Shown here: piece after piece, positions 56,009 to 64,000 of the stretch
How positions within the stretch are numbered: position 1 is the first letter of the stretch
Layout: every line of letters starts with the position of its first letter
Assembly (NCBI GenBank): GCA_965267605.1
Contig: OZ254088.1
Span: 2,046,001 to 2,110,000, forward strand
Direction: 5' to 3'
Source: G965267605 sp965267605
GTDB taxonomy: Bacteria > Bacteroidota > Bacteroidia > Flavobacteriales_E > Vicingaceae
DNA length: 64,000 nucleotides
Notes under the pieces: generated by a model
The model's database searches: none
What the model was told of the DNA's origin: nothing
Seen by the model: only the letters and a program-made list of their open reading frames with translations
Made by a program: the position numbers and the translations under genes

Positions 56009-57142
56009 ATGAACTACCAATCGTCTAAAGTTTACGTACCGGATCCTTGTCATGAGGACTGGAATAAGATGACACCCAAGGAGCAAGGCAGATTTTGTGA
56101 TTCTTGCAGCAAGGTTGTAGTAGATTTTACGAAAATGAGCAATGATGAGGTAAAGGATTACCTACATGAGCACAGCAGTCAAAAAGTTTGTGGTCATTTC
56201 AAGAAAACTCAACTGGACATTCCTCCTATTGAGATCAAATTAACTGAGGCGCATTACAAGCTTCCATTGATATCTAAATTCCTCCTTGCATCATTCCTGG
56301 TGTTCGGTTTCAATCTATATACCTCTGCTCAAACAAAGACGACCGGAGAAGTAGCACCTGTACCAGTAACGATCAAAGTTGAAGGAAAGACAGTTCAAAC
56401 GTATCACACACCTGAAAATCTTGAACTTATCAATGGTCAGGCGGTGATAGAAGAGTATCTGGAGGGAGATGTGGAATACATTCCTCAGGAACCTGACACG
56501 AACAAAAAAGAGGAAGAAATAGATGGGGAAATAGAGCTTATTCCCGTTGAAAAGATAACCGAACTAACAGGGAATATCGCCATAGTTCCCAAGAAGAAAG
56601 AAGAGTCCCAACCGCTGGTTGGTGAGATCATCGAGGAGCCTATTAAGCCTGAACCTGTTCCGGAAAAAGAACTAATGATGCTGGGTAAACCCGCCATCGT
56701 TCCGGAAGAGCATCATATCAAGGGTGATGTAAAGCTTGAACCTGAAAATAAAGAGCCGGAAGTACCTGAAGAACCTATTGTAATAAGAGGTGAGGTAGCT
56801 CCAGCGGTAGAAGAAACCCAGCCAGCATCTTGTAGTAAGGTGGTAGATCAACTCCCAACATTCCAGGGAGGCCACGATGCGTTGGCGAAATACATGCAAG
56901 AGCATATCCGATATACCCGGAAGGCAGCAAAGCAGAAAATTGAAGGGACAGTCCATGTAAGTTTTGTGATAGACAAAGAAGGGCGTATCAAAGATTCCTT
57001 TGTGAAGAAGGGATTGGGATACGGATTGGATGAGCTTGCATTAAAAACGATCAGGAAAATGCCTGATTGGAATCCAGGGCTCGAAAAGAGCGAGCCTGTT
57101 GATGTGGAACTAACACTCCCAATACAGTTCAGCCTAAGGTAA
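56009..57142 (+). CDS. TonB-C domain protein with cysteine-rich N-terminus and repeat linker
   Basis: A 377-residue protein. Residues 1-60 carry PCHEDWNKMTPKEQGRFCDSCSKVVVDFT, a Cys/His cluster (Cys in PCHED, FCDSC, VCGH) resembling a small metal-binding domain. A TM helix follows (about 88-104, LPLISKFLLASFLVFGFNLY). The periplasmic linker has seven diverged G-x-[VI]-x-x-x-P units (GDVEYIP, GEIELIP, GNIAIVP...), and the last 85 residues are a TonB C-terminal domain (GTVHVSFVIDKEGRI, LDELALKTIRKMPDWNPG). It may energise an outer-membrane receptor; the N-terminal cytoplasmic part could sense or regulate. Partner unknown. Confidence 0.75.
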   Translation: MNYQSSKVYVPDPCHEDWNKMTPKEQGRFCDSCSKVVVDFTKMSNDEVKDYLHEHSSQKVCGHFKKTQLDIPPIEIKLTEAHYKLPLISKFLLASFLVFGFNLYTSAQTKTTGEVAPVPVTIKVEGKTVQTYHTPENLELINGQAVIEEYLEGDVEYIPQEPDTNKKEEEIDGEIELIPVEKITELTGNIAIVPKKKEESQPLVGEIIEEPIKPEPVPEKELMMLGKPAIVPEEHHIKGDVKLEPENKEPEVPEEPIVIRGEVAPAVEETQPASCSKVVDQLPTFQGGHDALAKYMQEHIRYTRKAAKQKIEGTVHVSFVIDKEGRIKDSFVKKGLGYGLDELALKTIRKMPDWNPGLEKSEPVDVELTLPIQFSLR

Positions 57143-57156
57143 TTAGGCGTTTACAC

Positions 57157-57164
57157 TATCTTAG
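57157..57164 (+). promoter_or_regulatory. -7 box of the SLC13 transporter gene
   Basis: TATCTTAG (one mismatch), 7 nt before ATG 57172. Transcription from it would begin inside the hairpin at 57164-57186. Confidence 0.4.
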
Positions 57165-57191
57165 CGGGGAAATGAAATTTCCCCGCTTTTT
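57164..57191 (+). terminator. hairpin terminator overlapping the next start codon
   Basis: GCGGGGAAAT (57164-57173), loop GAA, ATTTCCCCGC (57177-57186), then five T (57187-57191). It lies 21 nt after the TonB-C gene stop and contains the ATG (57172-57174) of the SLC13 gene. Confidence 0.75.
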
Positions 57192-58644
57192 GTTGCAATT
57201 AGGTGGTCCTGCCCTCGGCATACTGGTCTATCTGCTCATGCGACATCACGGTCATGAAATTGCTGCCACTGCCGGAACGGCTACGTGGGTTGCTTTCTGG
57301 TGGATAACTGAGGCCACCAACCTTTACCTGACAGGGTTAATACCACTTGTTATTTTTCCGCTGACAGGGGTTCTCTCCATGAAGGAGGTAGCGCCTCAGT
57401 ACATGAGTCAGATCATCTTCCTGTTCATTGGTGGCTTTATCCTGGCATTTGCTATGGAAAAATGGAACCTACACCGGAGAATCGCACTCAATATCATTCG
57501 GATCGTTGGAGCAACGCCTTCGCGAATCCTCCTGGGGTTCATGTTTTCCAGCTACTTCCTTTCTATGTGGATTCTGAACACCGCAACCGTAATGATGTTG
57601 CTTCCCGCTGCGTTGGCGGTACTTACTGAAATTGGGAAGCAGGATGAAGGGTTAACGAAAAAACTCACGGTACCGATGTTGCTCGGACTGGCCTACGCCT
57701 CTTCTATAGGTGGGACCGGATCTCTTATTGGAACGGCTCCCAACCTGGTGCTTGCTGATTACGTTGCCGAACATCATCCAGAACTTCCTGAGATCAGTTT
57801 TGGAAACTGGTTGATCTATGGTATTCCAACAAGCGCAGTATTCTTTGTCATACTATTCCTTGTATTGCGCTATGCTGTTCTTGGCAAGATTCGGGAAACA
57901 AACTTCTCCATCGGCTACGTTCGGGACGAACTTCAAAAAATGGGGAAGATGGCGAAGGAAGAAAAGGCCATTGGCATCGTTTTCCTTACCACTATTGTAC
58001 TGTGGCTGTTCATGAAAGACATCAACATAGGAAGTGTCTCCATTCCAGGATGGACTTCCCTCTCCATTTTTCCGGAAGGAGCATATATAAAGGAAAGTAC
58101 TATTGCGATGATTGCGGGAATCAGCTTGTTCTTTCTACCCTCCAAGAAGGACGACAACGGCACCATACTTTCATGGGATGAAACGAAAAAGATTCCGTTT
58201 GGGCTAGTGTTTCTGTTCGGTGGTGGCTTCGCGTTAGCGAAAGGCGTTTCTGCTTCGGGACTATCGGACCTCATCTCCTCAAATTTATCGTTCGTTGAGA
58301 ATTACAGTATCTGGGTGGTTGTATTGGTACTCTGTGTATTTATGACATTCTTCACTGAGCTTACCTCTAACACTGCATCCACCTTACTCCTCCTCCCGGT
58401 AATTGATGGAATTGCGAGCCATTTTGAAGGTATTTCACCTATGACGTTCCTTCTCCCTGTAACTATTTCGGCATCGTTTGCTTTCATGCTTCCCGTAGCC
58501 ACTCCTCCTAATACCATTGTATTTGCAAGTGAGAGGTTAACCGTATCCAGTATGGCTAAAGCAGGTATTGGACTGAATCTTATTGGCGTGATCCTGACCA
58601 CCCTCTTTGCACTGACGTTGGGCGCCCTGGTATTCGGGTACTAA
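57172..58644 (+). CDS. SLC13/DASS-type sodium:anion symporter
   Basis: A 490-residue transporter with about 11-12 TM helices. SLC13 landmarks: WWITEATNLYLTGLIPLVIFPLTGV, LNTATVMMLLPAALAVL (the SNT-type Na/substrate site), YASSIGGTGSLIGTAPNLV, and the symmetric C-terminal 'FFTELTSNTASTLLLLPV' plus VATPPNTIVFASE. It takes up dicarboxylates, sulfate or similar with sodium; substrate unknown. The first codons lie in the upstream terminator hairpin, so expression depends on its own leaderless promoter. Confidence 0.92.
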   Translation: MKFPRFLLQLGGPALGILVYLLMRHHGHEIAATAGTATWVAFWWITEATNLYLTGLIPLVIFPLTGVLSMKEVAPQYMSQIIFLFIGGFILAFAMEKWNLHRRIALNIIRIVGATPSRILLGFMFSSYFLSMWILNTATVMMLLPAALAVLTEIGKQDEGLTKKLTVPMLLGLAYASSIGGTGSLIGTAPNLVLADYVAEHHPELPEISFGNWLIYGIPTSAVFFVILFLVLRYAVLGKIRETNFSIGYVRDELQKMGKMAKEEKAIGIVFLTTIVLWLFMKDINIGSVSIPGWTSLSIFPEGAYIKESTIAMIAGISLFFLPSKKDDNGTILSWDETKKIPFGLVFLFGGGFALAKGVSASGLSDLISSNLSFVENYSIWVVVLVLCVFMTFFTELTSNTASTLLLLPVIDGIASHFEGISPMTFLLPVTISASFAFMLPVATPPNTIVFASERLTVSSMAKAGIGLNLIGVILTTLFALTLGALVFGY

Positions 58645-58671
58645 AAAAGGCCAGCTTTCGCTGACCTTTTC
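58643..58671. terminator. bidirectional terminator
   Basis: AAAAAAGGCCAGC, loop TTTC, GCTGACCTTTT: hairpin with one mismatch and A/T runs on both sides, between the convergent SLC13 and subtilase genes. It begins in the SLC13 stop codon. Confidence 0.7.
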
Positions 58672-58691
58672 CACTAAATCTTGTGTGAAGT

Positions 58692-61600
58692 TTAGTTCTT
58701 AATAAGCTTGGTGATGTGAGACTTGTTGTTAGCTACTACATGCACTGTGTACATCCCATTCGCCATATCTGTCATATCAATTACTCCATTTACGATACCT
58801 GATTTATTTCCAAGATCCTCAGCACGAACCAATCTACCCTGAAGGTCATAAATCTTGATATTCACTTTGGCCACATCGTTCAAACCAAGTGAGTAATTGA
58901 ACAGGCCATTACTTGGGTTCGGATAGAACATCACGGTAACACCACTGTACTCTTCCACAGCGGTCGGGAAGTCAATCTTCACATCGTCAATGGCAAGGTC
59001 GCTCAGGTATGTGCTACCAGTAACTCCTCGGAATCTGATGTTTATAATTTGTCCCAGGTATGCAGCAAGATTTACCGTTCCTACGTTCCACTGGTTACCC
59101 TGATTACCTGCCACCATTGGAATCACGTCATTGTTCCAGCCAGTGCTATCTCTTACATCAATGTGCAATCTACCCATGTCCGTTCCGTACATGTGGTATG
59201 CAAATGTGAAGATGGCATTGTTGGCCAATGTAAGATCCACACACGGAGAAATTAATTCCGCCCTTCTGCTGGAACAATACGGGTTACCTGAAGGCTCCAA
59301 ATACAGATAGTTACCGGCTACCGATCCAGGATTGTAATCAGCACTTGGTCCTGTATTCTGGGAGAACGTTCCATTATCGTCTGTTCTCCAGTCAATGTCA
59401 TCCTCAACAAGGTTTTGCTTGTTGTACCATCCATTCACAACCGTACAGTTTTCAGCCTCACAGTTAGGATCAATTCCGCACAGCGGGAATGTCTCGAAGT
59501 TCTCTGAGTACGGCAATTGCACTATAGGGGTGTTTCTGGAAGTAACCGTAGCCTGAGCTGAATCATTCCATGTATTACCGTCACCAGGATAGTTAGACCA
59601 TGTCTCAAAGTAATGCGACCCAGGTCCTGTAATGGTATAAGGAACAGCGAAAGTATGCGTGGCTGTTCCACCAGGATTGATGGATCCCGTATATGTATCG
59701 TTTACGATTGTTCCACCATTTACCCTGTACCCTACTGGAATGTTTGAAATAGCACTACCAGCATTGTTTTGAATAGTAACACTCACGCTAATAGGTGCTC
59801 CAGGTTGACATGCAGAAACCGACATCCCGTCTGGTGGTGTAATTACCTGTGTTACTTCAATATCGTTTGTAACAACGCAATTCAGCAAACCTGCAGATTT
59901 ATAGATTGCCACAGCTCTTCTACCCTCACACCCTGTTGGACCTAATGCCTTCACACTTAGCCATCTGTCAAGAGTACCATTAACTCCAGAAATCTTGATG
60001 TCTGTTGTAGTTGACGTTCCTATCGAATCCATGTATTGCGCACCTAACCAATGTACCTGGTAGCCTGATGCTCCACTGACACCATTCCATGACATATCGA
60101 ATGAATTCGGGCAAGCTGTATCTACTTGCAATCCAGTTGGTACACCAATGATGGTAAAGTCGTCATCACTTTGGTCGCTATACGATCCTCTGGACACCCT
60201 AACCATGGCTTGACATGTTACGTTATTGGGTACTGTCCAATCATAATATCTCCTGTTAGAAGCAACCGTGGTAGATAAAGTATTCCAAGAACTACCCCCA
60301 TTGGTACTGTACTGAACAGTGAAATTCCCAGCGGCTCCGAAGTAATCCCATCGGATGCGCTCTGTTTCCCCTGGAGCAACACCCTCACCTCCATTTGGAT
60401 ATGTAAGGTGAATGTCGTTAAGCAAATACTCGTACACCACATAGTAGGTTTGAGGACCGCTGGGTACCTGGTAGCCCATAACATTCACGGTATAATTACC
60501 TGCTACCGGATTGTCAATGGTTACCTGTTCCATGTTGTTCAGCGAGTCTCTTGCTCTGATCGCATTGGAGTTCAAAGCCGTAGCGTTTGGCGTTGGGTCC
60601 AATCTCCATGGAAGTAGCGTTCCCGAAGAAGGAGTTGTTAACGACATATCAATATCGTTTACCAACGCCTTGGACGTATTCACCGCTGCTGCAGGATCTG
60701 TCCAGAGTACCATTACCTTCATCTTGGCGCAGTTTGCAGGAACTGTAAGAGAATGGTTAGCGTTGCCACCATTACTCATAGAACCTGTAAACCACTGTGA
60801 ATTCTCTATCACCTCAATTGCTCTTCTGCCGTTGATCCTACCCCATCCATGTCGGTAGTCCGGACCTGGGTTACCTACATCATCAGCTGTGTTAAGGATA
60901 ACTGCCTTCATTAAGCCACTAGGAGGATCGTTGTTTGAGTTCAATGCTCTGTATCCCTGGTACAATTGAGAAAGTACACCAGATACACCAGGACAAGACA
61001 TTGAGGTTCCACTGATGGTACGGTACGTGTTCGGTTCCATGCAAGAGAACACCTGCGTACCAACAGCGCCAATATCAGGTTTGATCCGACCATCGTGTGC
61101 TGGTCCGCGGCTAGAACTTCCTGCAAGTGCATCATTATGACCAAGGTTGGCTACCGTAATTACGTTCTTCGCAATCTTGTTACCACCGGTTACATTACCC
61201 CAACCTGACCCGGCACCGTATCCACAATTGGATGTTCCACTGTTACCTGCCGAAAATACGTGTTGTACTGAGGCATAGGTCGCAAAATGTTGATCGCATG
61301 TTTGTGCGAACGTGGTGTACCCGGCATTACATCCATTACTGTATGACGTTGAAGTGATTCTAACCCCAGGTGTATTGTACATGTTGACGATATCGTAGAT
61401 GTTCTGAAAAGGGTCATAGATATACATGAATGCACCCCAACCATTACCTCTGGCCTTTGGATCAAGGTTTCCAGCACCACCAATGATACCAAGTACGTGA
61501 TCTCCGTGCTGTGTTCCCCAACCGCCAGTTGCAATCTTTGACTGGTCAATTCTTCCTTCGAAGTCTATGTGATCTACATAACCATCATCCCCCATGGCAA

Positions 61601-62318
61601 CAATAACACCAGCACCGTTGTACTTTCTTCCAGCAGGGTGACTTGACATCAAAATGTTACTCCTGTGGTTGGTGTGTGCTGTATAGTTTTCAGGCTCAGC
61701 TGGAGGATCTGTTGGCTCAATATGTTCAACATAAGGAAGCAGACTCAACTTGTCTATATCATTAATCTTAGCTACCACTCTGAGGATCTTATGAGGCGCA
61801 TACTCTCCACTCACTTCAATTCCTTTCTGCGTTAAATAGGTCTTAACAGGAGCGAGATCAGCTACATCAGCATAGAGCTTGATATTAAGTTTGATCTGAT
61901 CGTTCCCGACCATTGCATGTCCCGGATATTCTTTGTTATACAGATGCCTGTGCAAGGCTAGTTTACCCACAAACGGGACTACCGCTCGTAAACCGTAGGA
62001 TCTGAATTGCTTTAAGCTCGTTTTCTGGTCAACTGAAACGATGTAGGCCTTCTCTGGCACATAGTGTAGAAACCTTACCCCCTTCGCAATCATGTCATCT
62101 TTCTGTGATTGACTGGGGACGCTGGTAAATTGAATCAATCTGTAATAGCGTCCATCGTATACTTCTCCTTTGATGGCACTCATAAACTTATCACCCTCTT
62201 CAGACAGATAAGTGTTACCAACATCGAAAAGTATTGGATCTGTGTTCTGCGCTATAGCAGTTGAGCAAGCAATAAAAGACAGTGCTCCAACAAGGAGCGG
62301 ATAGTAAATTCGTTTCAT
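58692..62318 (-). CDS. secreted subtilisin-like protease with T9SS sorting domain
   Basis: A 1208-residue exported S8 peptidase: signal peptide (1-23), prodomain (about 30-205), catalytic domain (about 215-510) with Asp244 in AMGDDG, His271 in HGDHVLG, Asn359 in SAGNSG and Ser439 in GTSMS. Then come a jelly-roll/P-like region (about 515-640), two Ig/fibronectin-type domains (about 640-835), a CARDB-like domain (about 840-935), a MAM-like domain (about 940-1125) and a T9SS type A domain (FYPNPSNGLFNYSLG ... MYTVHVVAN). It likely degrades external protein and may be surface-anchored. Largest gene in the window; its promoter is not clear (TAACTCTG or TAAATTTA nearby). Confidence 0.9.
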   Translation of the reverse strand: MKRIYYPLLVGALSFIACSTAIAQNTDPILFDVGNTYLSEEGDKFMSAIKGEVYDGRYYRLIQFTSVPSQSQKDDMIAKGVRFLHYVPEKAYIVSVDQKTSLKQFRSYGLRAVVPFVGKLALHRHLYNKEYPGHAMVGNDQIKLNIKLYADVADLAPVKTYLTQKGIEVSGEYAPHKILRVVAKINDIDKLSLLPYVEHIEPTDPPAEPENYTAHTNHRSNILMSSHPAGRKYNGAGVIVAMGDDGYVDHIDFEGRIDQSKIATGGWGTQHGDHVLGIIGGAGNLDPKARGNGWGAFMYIYDPFQNIYDIVNMYNTPGVRITSTSYSNGCNAGYTTFAQTCDQHFATYASVQHVFSAGNSGTSNCGYGAGSGWGNVTGGNKIAKNVITVANLGHNDALAGSSSRGPAHDGRIKPDIGAVGTQVFSCMEPNTYRTISGTSMSCPGVSGVLSQLYQGYRALNSNNDPPSGLMKAVILNTADDVGNPGPDYRHGWGRINGRRAIEVIENSQWFTGSMSNGGNANHSLTVPANCAKMKVMVLWTDPAAAVNTSKALVNDIDMSLTTPSSGTLLPWRLDPTPNATALNSNAIRARDSLNNMEQVTIDNPVAGNYTVNVMGYQVPSGPQTYYVVYEYLLNDIHLTYPNGGEGVAPGETERIRWDYFGAAGNFTVQYSTNGGSSWNTLSTTVASNRRYYDWTVPNNVTCQAMVRVSRGSYSDQSDDDFTIIGVPTGLQVDTACPNSFDMSWNGVSGASGYQVHWLGAQYMDSIGTSTTTDIKISGVNGTLDRWLSVKALGPTGCEGRRAVAIYKSAGLLNCVVTNDIEVTQVITPPDGMSVSACQPGAPISVSVTIQNNAGSAISNIPVGYRVNGGTIVNDTYTGSINPGGTATHTFAVPYTITGPGSHYFETWSNYPGDGNTWNDSAQATVTSRNTPIVQLPYSENFETFPLCGIDPNCEAENCTVVNGWYNKQNLVEDDIDWRTDDNGTFSQNTGPSADYNPGSVAGNYLYLEPSGNPYCSSRRAELISPCVDLTLANNAIFTFAYHMYGTDMGRLHIDVRDSTGWNNDVIPMVAGNQGNQWNVGTVNLAAYLGQIINIRFRGVTGSTYLSDLAIDDVKIDFPTAVEEYSGVTVMFYPNPSNGLFNYSLGLNDVAKVNIKIYDLQGRLVRAEDLGNKSGIVNGVIDMTDMANGMYTVHVVANNKSHITKLIKN

Positions 62319-62361
62319 AATCCAGAGTTAGCTTCCTCATAAATTTAAGAAATCCTCTATA

Positions 62362-62391
62362 TTGATCGGCCGCAAACCGCCTGATTCTTTG
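62362..62391 (+). promoter_or_regulatory. promoter of the 62401 methyltransferase gene
   Basis: TTG (62362-62364), 19-nt spacer, ATTCTTTG (62384-62391): correct spacing with a degraded first half of the -7 box. ATG 62401 is 9 nt on. Confidence 0.45.
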
Positions 62392-62400
62392 AATCTTAAT

Positions 62401-63084
62401 ATGGATCTGACCAAAACACAAATTCAGGACATACTCCAATGGGATGTGGTGAACTGGTGCCGGATGCTTCCGTTTTGGTCGTCTAAGCTTCCTGAAAGCA
62501 AAACTGTAGGATTAGCTATTGGTGACCGACATGCCGGATTGGCAATTTGGTTAGGGCTCCAGGGGTTTGATAAAATCTACTGCTCAGACATCGAGCAACC
62601 AACAGAAAAAGCAGATGCGCTTGTGGCTGAATATGGCTTTCAGAATAAAATAGAATGTCACCCACAGGACATGCTCAAAATGTCTTATCCAGACAACTAT
62701 GCTGACGTGGTTTGTTTCAAGTCCGTGTTAGGGGCCATCAGATCGAGCAAAGCGCTTCAACAGGCAGCGCTGGACGAATGTTATAGGGTGCTTAAACCTG
62801 GTGGTGTGCTCCTGTTTGCTGAAAACACCAAAAGCAGTTGGTTGCATAGGTTCGCCAGAAAATACTTTGTTAGTTGGGGGCAGAGTTGGTTGTACTTTAA
62901 CTACCGAACCGACCGTAAGATGTTCCATAAATTCTCCCATATGGAATATGCCACCACTGGTTTCCTGGGAGCATTTGGGAGAAATGAAAAACAGAGAAAC
63001 GCGTTAGGAAAGATAGATGGACTGCTCTGTTTTCGAAAACATAGCGCGTTACACTACATCATCTATGGTTGCGCAGTGAAATGA
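62401..63084 (+). CDS. class I SAM-dependent methyltransferase
   Basis: A 227-residue enzyme: motif I region TVGLAIGDRHAGLAIWLGLQGF is unusual, having AIGDRHAG in place of the common E/DxGxGxG, then YCSDIE, YADVVCFKSVLGAI and ECYRVLKPGGVLLFAENTK. It lies between two T9SS cargo genes; target unknown. ATG 62401 is chosen over an upstream TTG at 62362 that belongs to the -33 element. Confidence 0.75.
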   Translation: MDLTKTQIQDILQWDVVNWCRMLPFWSSKLPESKTVGLAIGDRHAGLAIWLGLQGFDKIYCSDIEQPTEKADALVAEYGFQNKIECHPQDMLKMSYPDNYADVVCFKSVLGAIRSSKALQQAALDECYRVLKPGGVLLFAENTKSSWLHRFARKYFVSWGQSWLYFNYRTDRKMFHKFSHMEYATTGFLGAFGRNEKQRNALGKIDGLLCFRKHSALHYIIYGCAVK

Positions 63085-63106
63085 AAAGGCTCCTTTCGGA
63101 GCCTTT
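63085..63106. terminator. bidirectional hairpin between convergent genes
   Basis: AAAGGCTCC / GGAGCCTTT with TTTC loop, directly after the methyltransferase stop and 2 nt before the end of the next gene on the minus strand. Confidence 0.7.
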
Positions 63107-63108
63107 CG

Positions 63109-63966
63109 TTATTGAATGAAAATCTTTTCGGAATGTGTACCAACCCGGACGAAATAGATCCCCGATGGTTGACCATTCATGGAGATTGTTTCCTGATTAG
63201 AATTCAACTGGCCTTGATTCACGACTTTACCTGTTAGGTCAATGATCTGGAAGTTACTTCCCAACAGTTCTTCATTGATCTTGATGGTAATGTTACCATT
63301 GGCTGCAAAAGCGGATAAGGTTCCGGTGCTTTTCGGTTCGGCAACTGAAGTAGCCACCTTCTGTCCAGCCTTAATTGGCTCACCAGGTGTAAGATTAACA
63401 GCATAATCCTTAATGGTAGCATAAGTTGCGTGATCGCCTACATCTACACGTACCCAACCATACAGCGTATCATTACCTACCTTGATTCTCAATCCCAAAT
63501 ATTTATCCTTGGTATTATTGAATGCTCCCGAGGTGGCAGATACGGTATTGGTATTTGACCCTGCCTTTGTAACGGTCTTGTTGCCATACGCCATCTTATG
63601 GTTCCATGTTCCCCACATCATTCCAGATCCTTTAATACTTGCACCGGTTGGAATGGTGTCTGCATAGCTACTTGTATAAAGAACGATAGAATTTGAAGCC
63701 AGGTTATTGATATACATTGACCCATATCGGGTATACGTGCTTCCCGATGTGGTTGTGAAAGTGCTGGCACTTGATGACATGGTGATCCTGAAGTCCATCA
63801 CTTGATCGTTATTCAGGTCGATATCAAATGTGGCATTTCCTGAGAATGTAGTATCCGGAGAAATGTCTGTGTATTGAATTTGGGCATCAGCCGAAGCGGC
63901 CGCAGCCAATGTTGCACCAGCCAATGCGGAATAACCACGTAAGCGGTGAAGTAGTTCCTTTTTCAT
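63109..63966 (-). CDS. secreted protein with T9SS sorting domain
   Basis: A 285-residue exported protein. The N-terminus MKKELLHRLRGYSALAGATLAAAASADAQ is a long Ala-rich signal peptide. The mature part begins IQYTDISPDTTFSGNATFDIDLNNDQVMDFRI, a beta-rich domain containing a Ser/Thr-rich stretch (residues about 64-80), with 'YLGLRIKVGNDTLYGWVRVDV' later. The end (ISMNGQPSGIYFVRVGTHSEKIFIQ) is a T9SS type A sorting domain. Function unknown. The end of the window leaves only 34 nt of its upstream region, with no clear promoter box. Confidence 0.78.
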   Translation of the reverse strand: MKKELLHRLRGYSALAGATLAAAASADAQIQYTDISPDTTFSGNATFDIDLNNDQVMDFRITMSSSASTFTTTSGSTYTRYGSMYINNLASNSIVLYTSSYADTIPTGASIKGSGMMWGTWNHKMAYGNKTVTKAGSNTNTVSATSGAFNNTKDKYLGLRIKVGNDTLYGWVRVDVGDHATYATIKDYAVNLTPGEPIKAGQKVATSVAEPKSTGTLSAFAANGNITIKINEELLGSNFQIIDLTGKVVNQGQLNSNQETISMNGQPSGIYFVRVGTHSEKIFIQ

Positions 63967-64000
63967 AACGAAGAGGTTTAGCAGTATATAGGTTAGATGC

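Noticed and set aside
56450..56820. Possible DNA tandem repeat in the TonB-C gene
   Set aside because: The repeat is visible only at protein level with uneven spacing (13-22 residues); the DNA has no tandem unit.

Overview
The window looks like chromosome of a marine-type Flavobacteriales bacterium (Bacteroidota). The 16S rRNA, four secreted proteins with type IX secretion (T9SS) C-terminal sorting domains, a PorE-like OmpA protein, the near absence of Shine-Dalgarno sequences and repeated TAnnTTTG (-7) promoter boxes of the Bacteroidota primary sigma factor all point that way. I cannot place it below order level from sequence alone. I see no phage, insertion sequence, plasmid or CRISPR signatures; it reads as dense core chromosome.

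Layout. 1-6110: start of an ABC exporter, rpmH, an alpha/beta hydrolase, UDP-GlcNAc 2-epimerase (wecB), a short carB and a DUF4834-type membrane protein. 6114-10745: phenylacetyl-CoA epoxidase locus, with paaABCD leftward and, divergently, paaE, an extra [2Fe-2S] ferredoxin and an SDR. 10775-15826: a complete rRNA operon (two promoters, 16S, tRNA-Ile(GAT), tRNA-Ala(TGC), 23S, 5S, terminator). 15841-27584: a probable porin, a secreted protein usually mis-named asparagine synthetase B coupled to dnaB, a lipoprotein, accA, a DUF5723-type beta-barrel protein, a small membrane protein plus SPFH protein, and an S46 (DPP11-like) peptidase. 27656-36203: two tightly overlapping operons, one with a thioesterase, an LtaS-like sulfatase and murQ, the other with a histidine kinase, response regulator and AddB-like nuclease.

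36426-52456: an M43 metalloprotease with sorting domain, then the menaquinone pathway in three pieces: menI-menF-menD-menB (with a DinB protein), menA, and methyltransferase-menC-menE. Between them lie hsp20, an MFS transporter, a metallophosphoesterase, a T9SS-secreted protein and a STAS-like protein. 52453-55935 (leftward): a TIGR01777-type epimerase, queE and a PorE-like protein. 56009-63966: a TonB-C protein with a cysteine-rich N-terminus, an SLC13 transporter, a large T9SS-secreted subtilase, a methyltransferase and another T9SS-secreted protein.

Common theme. Many genes carry a TAnnTTTG box only 3-9 nt before the start codon, which predicts leaderless or nearly leaderless mRNAs. This includes dnaB, the porin, the histidine kinase, menD, the SLC13 transporter and a lipoprotein starting with TTG. 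At 57157-57191 an upstream gene's terminator hairpin contains the next gene's start codon, while that next gene's promoter would start a transcript lacking half of the hairpin.
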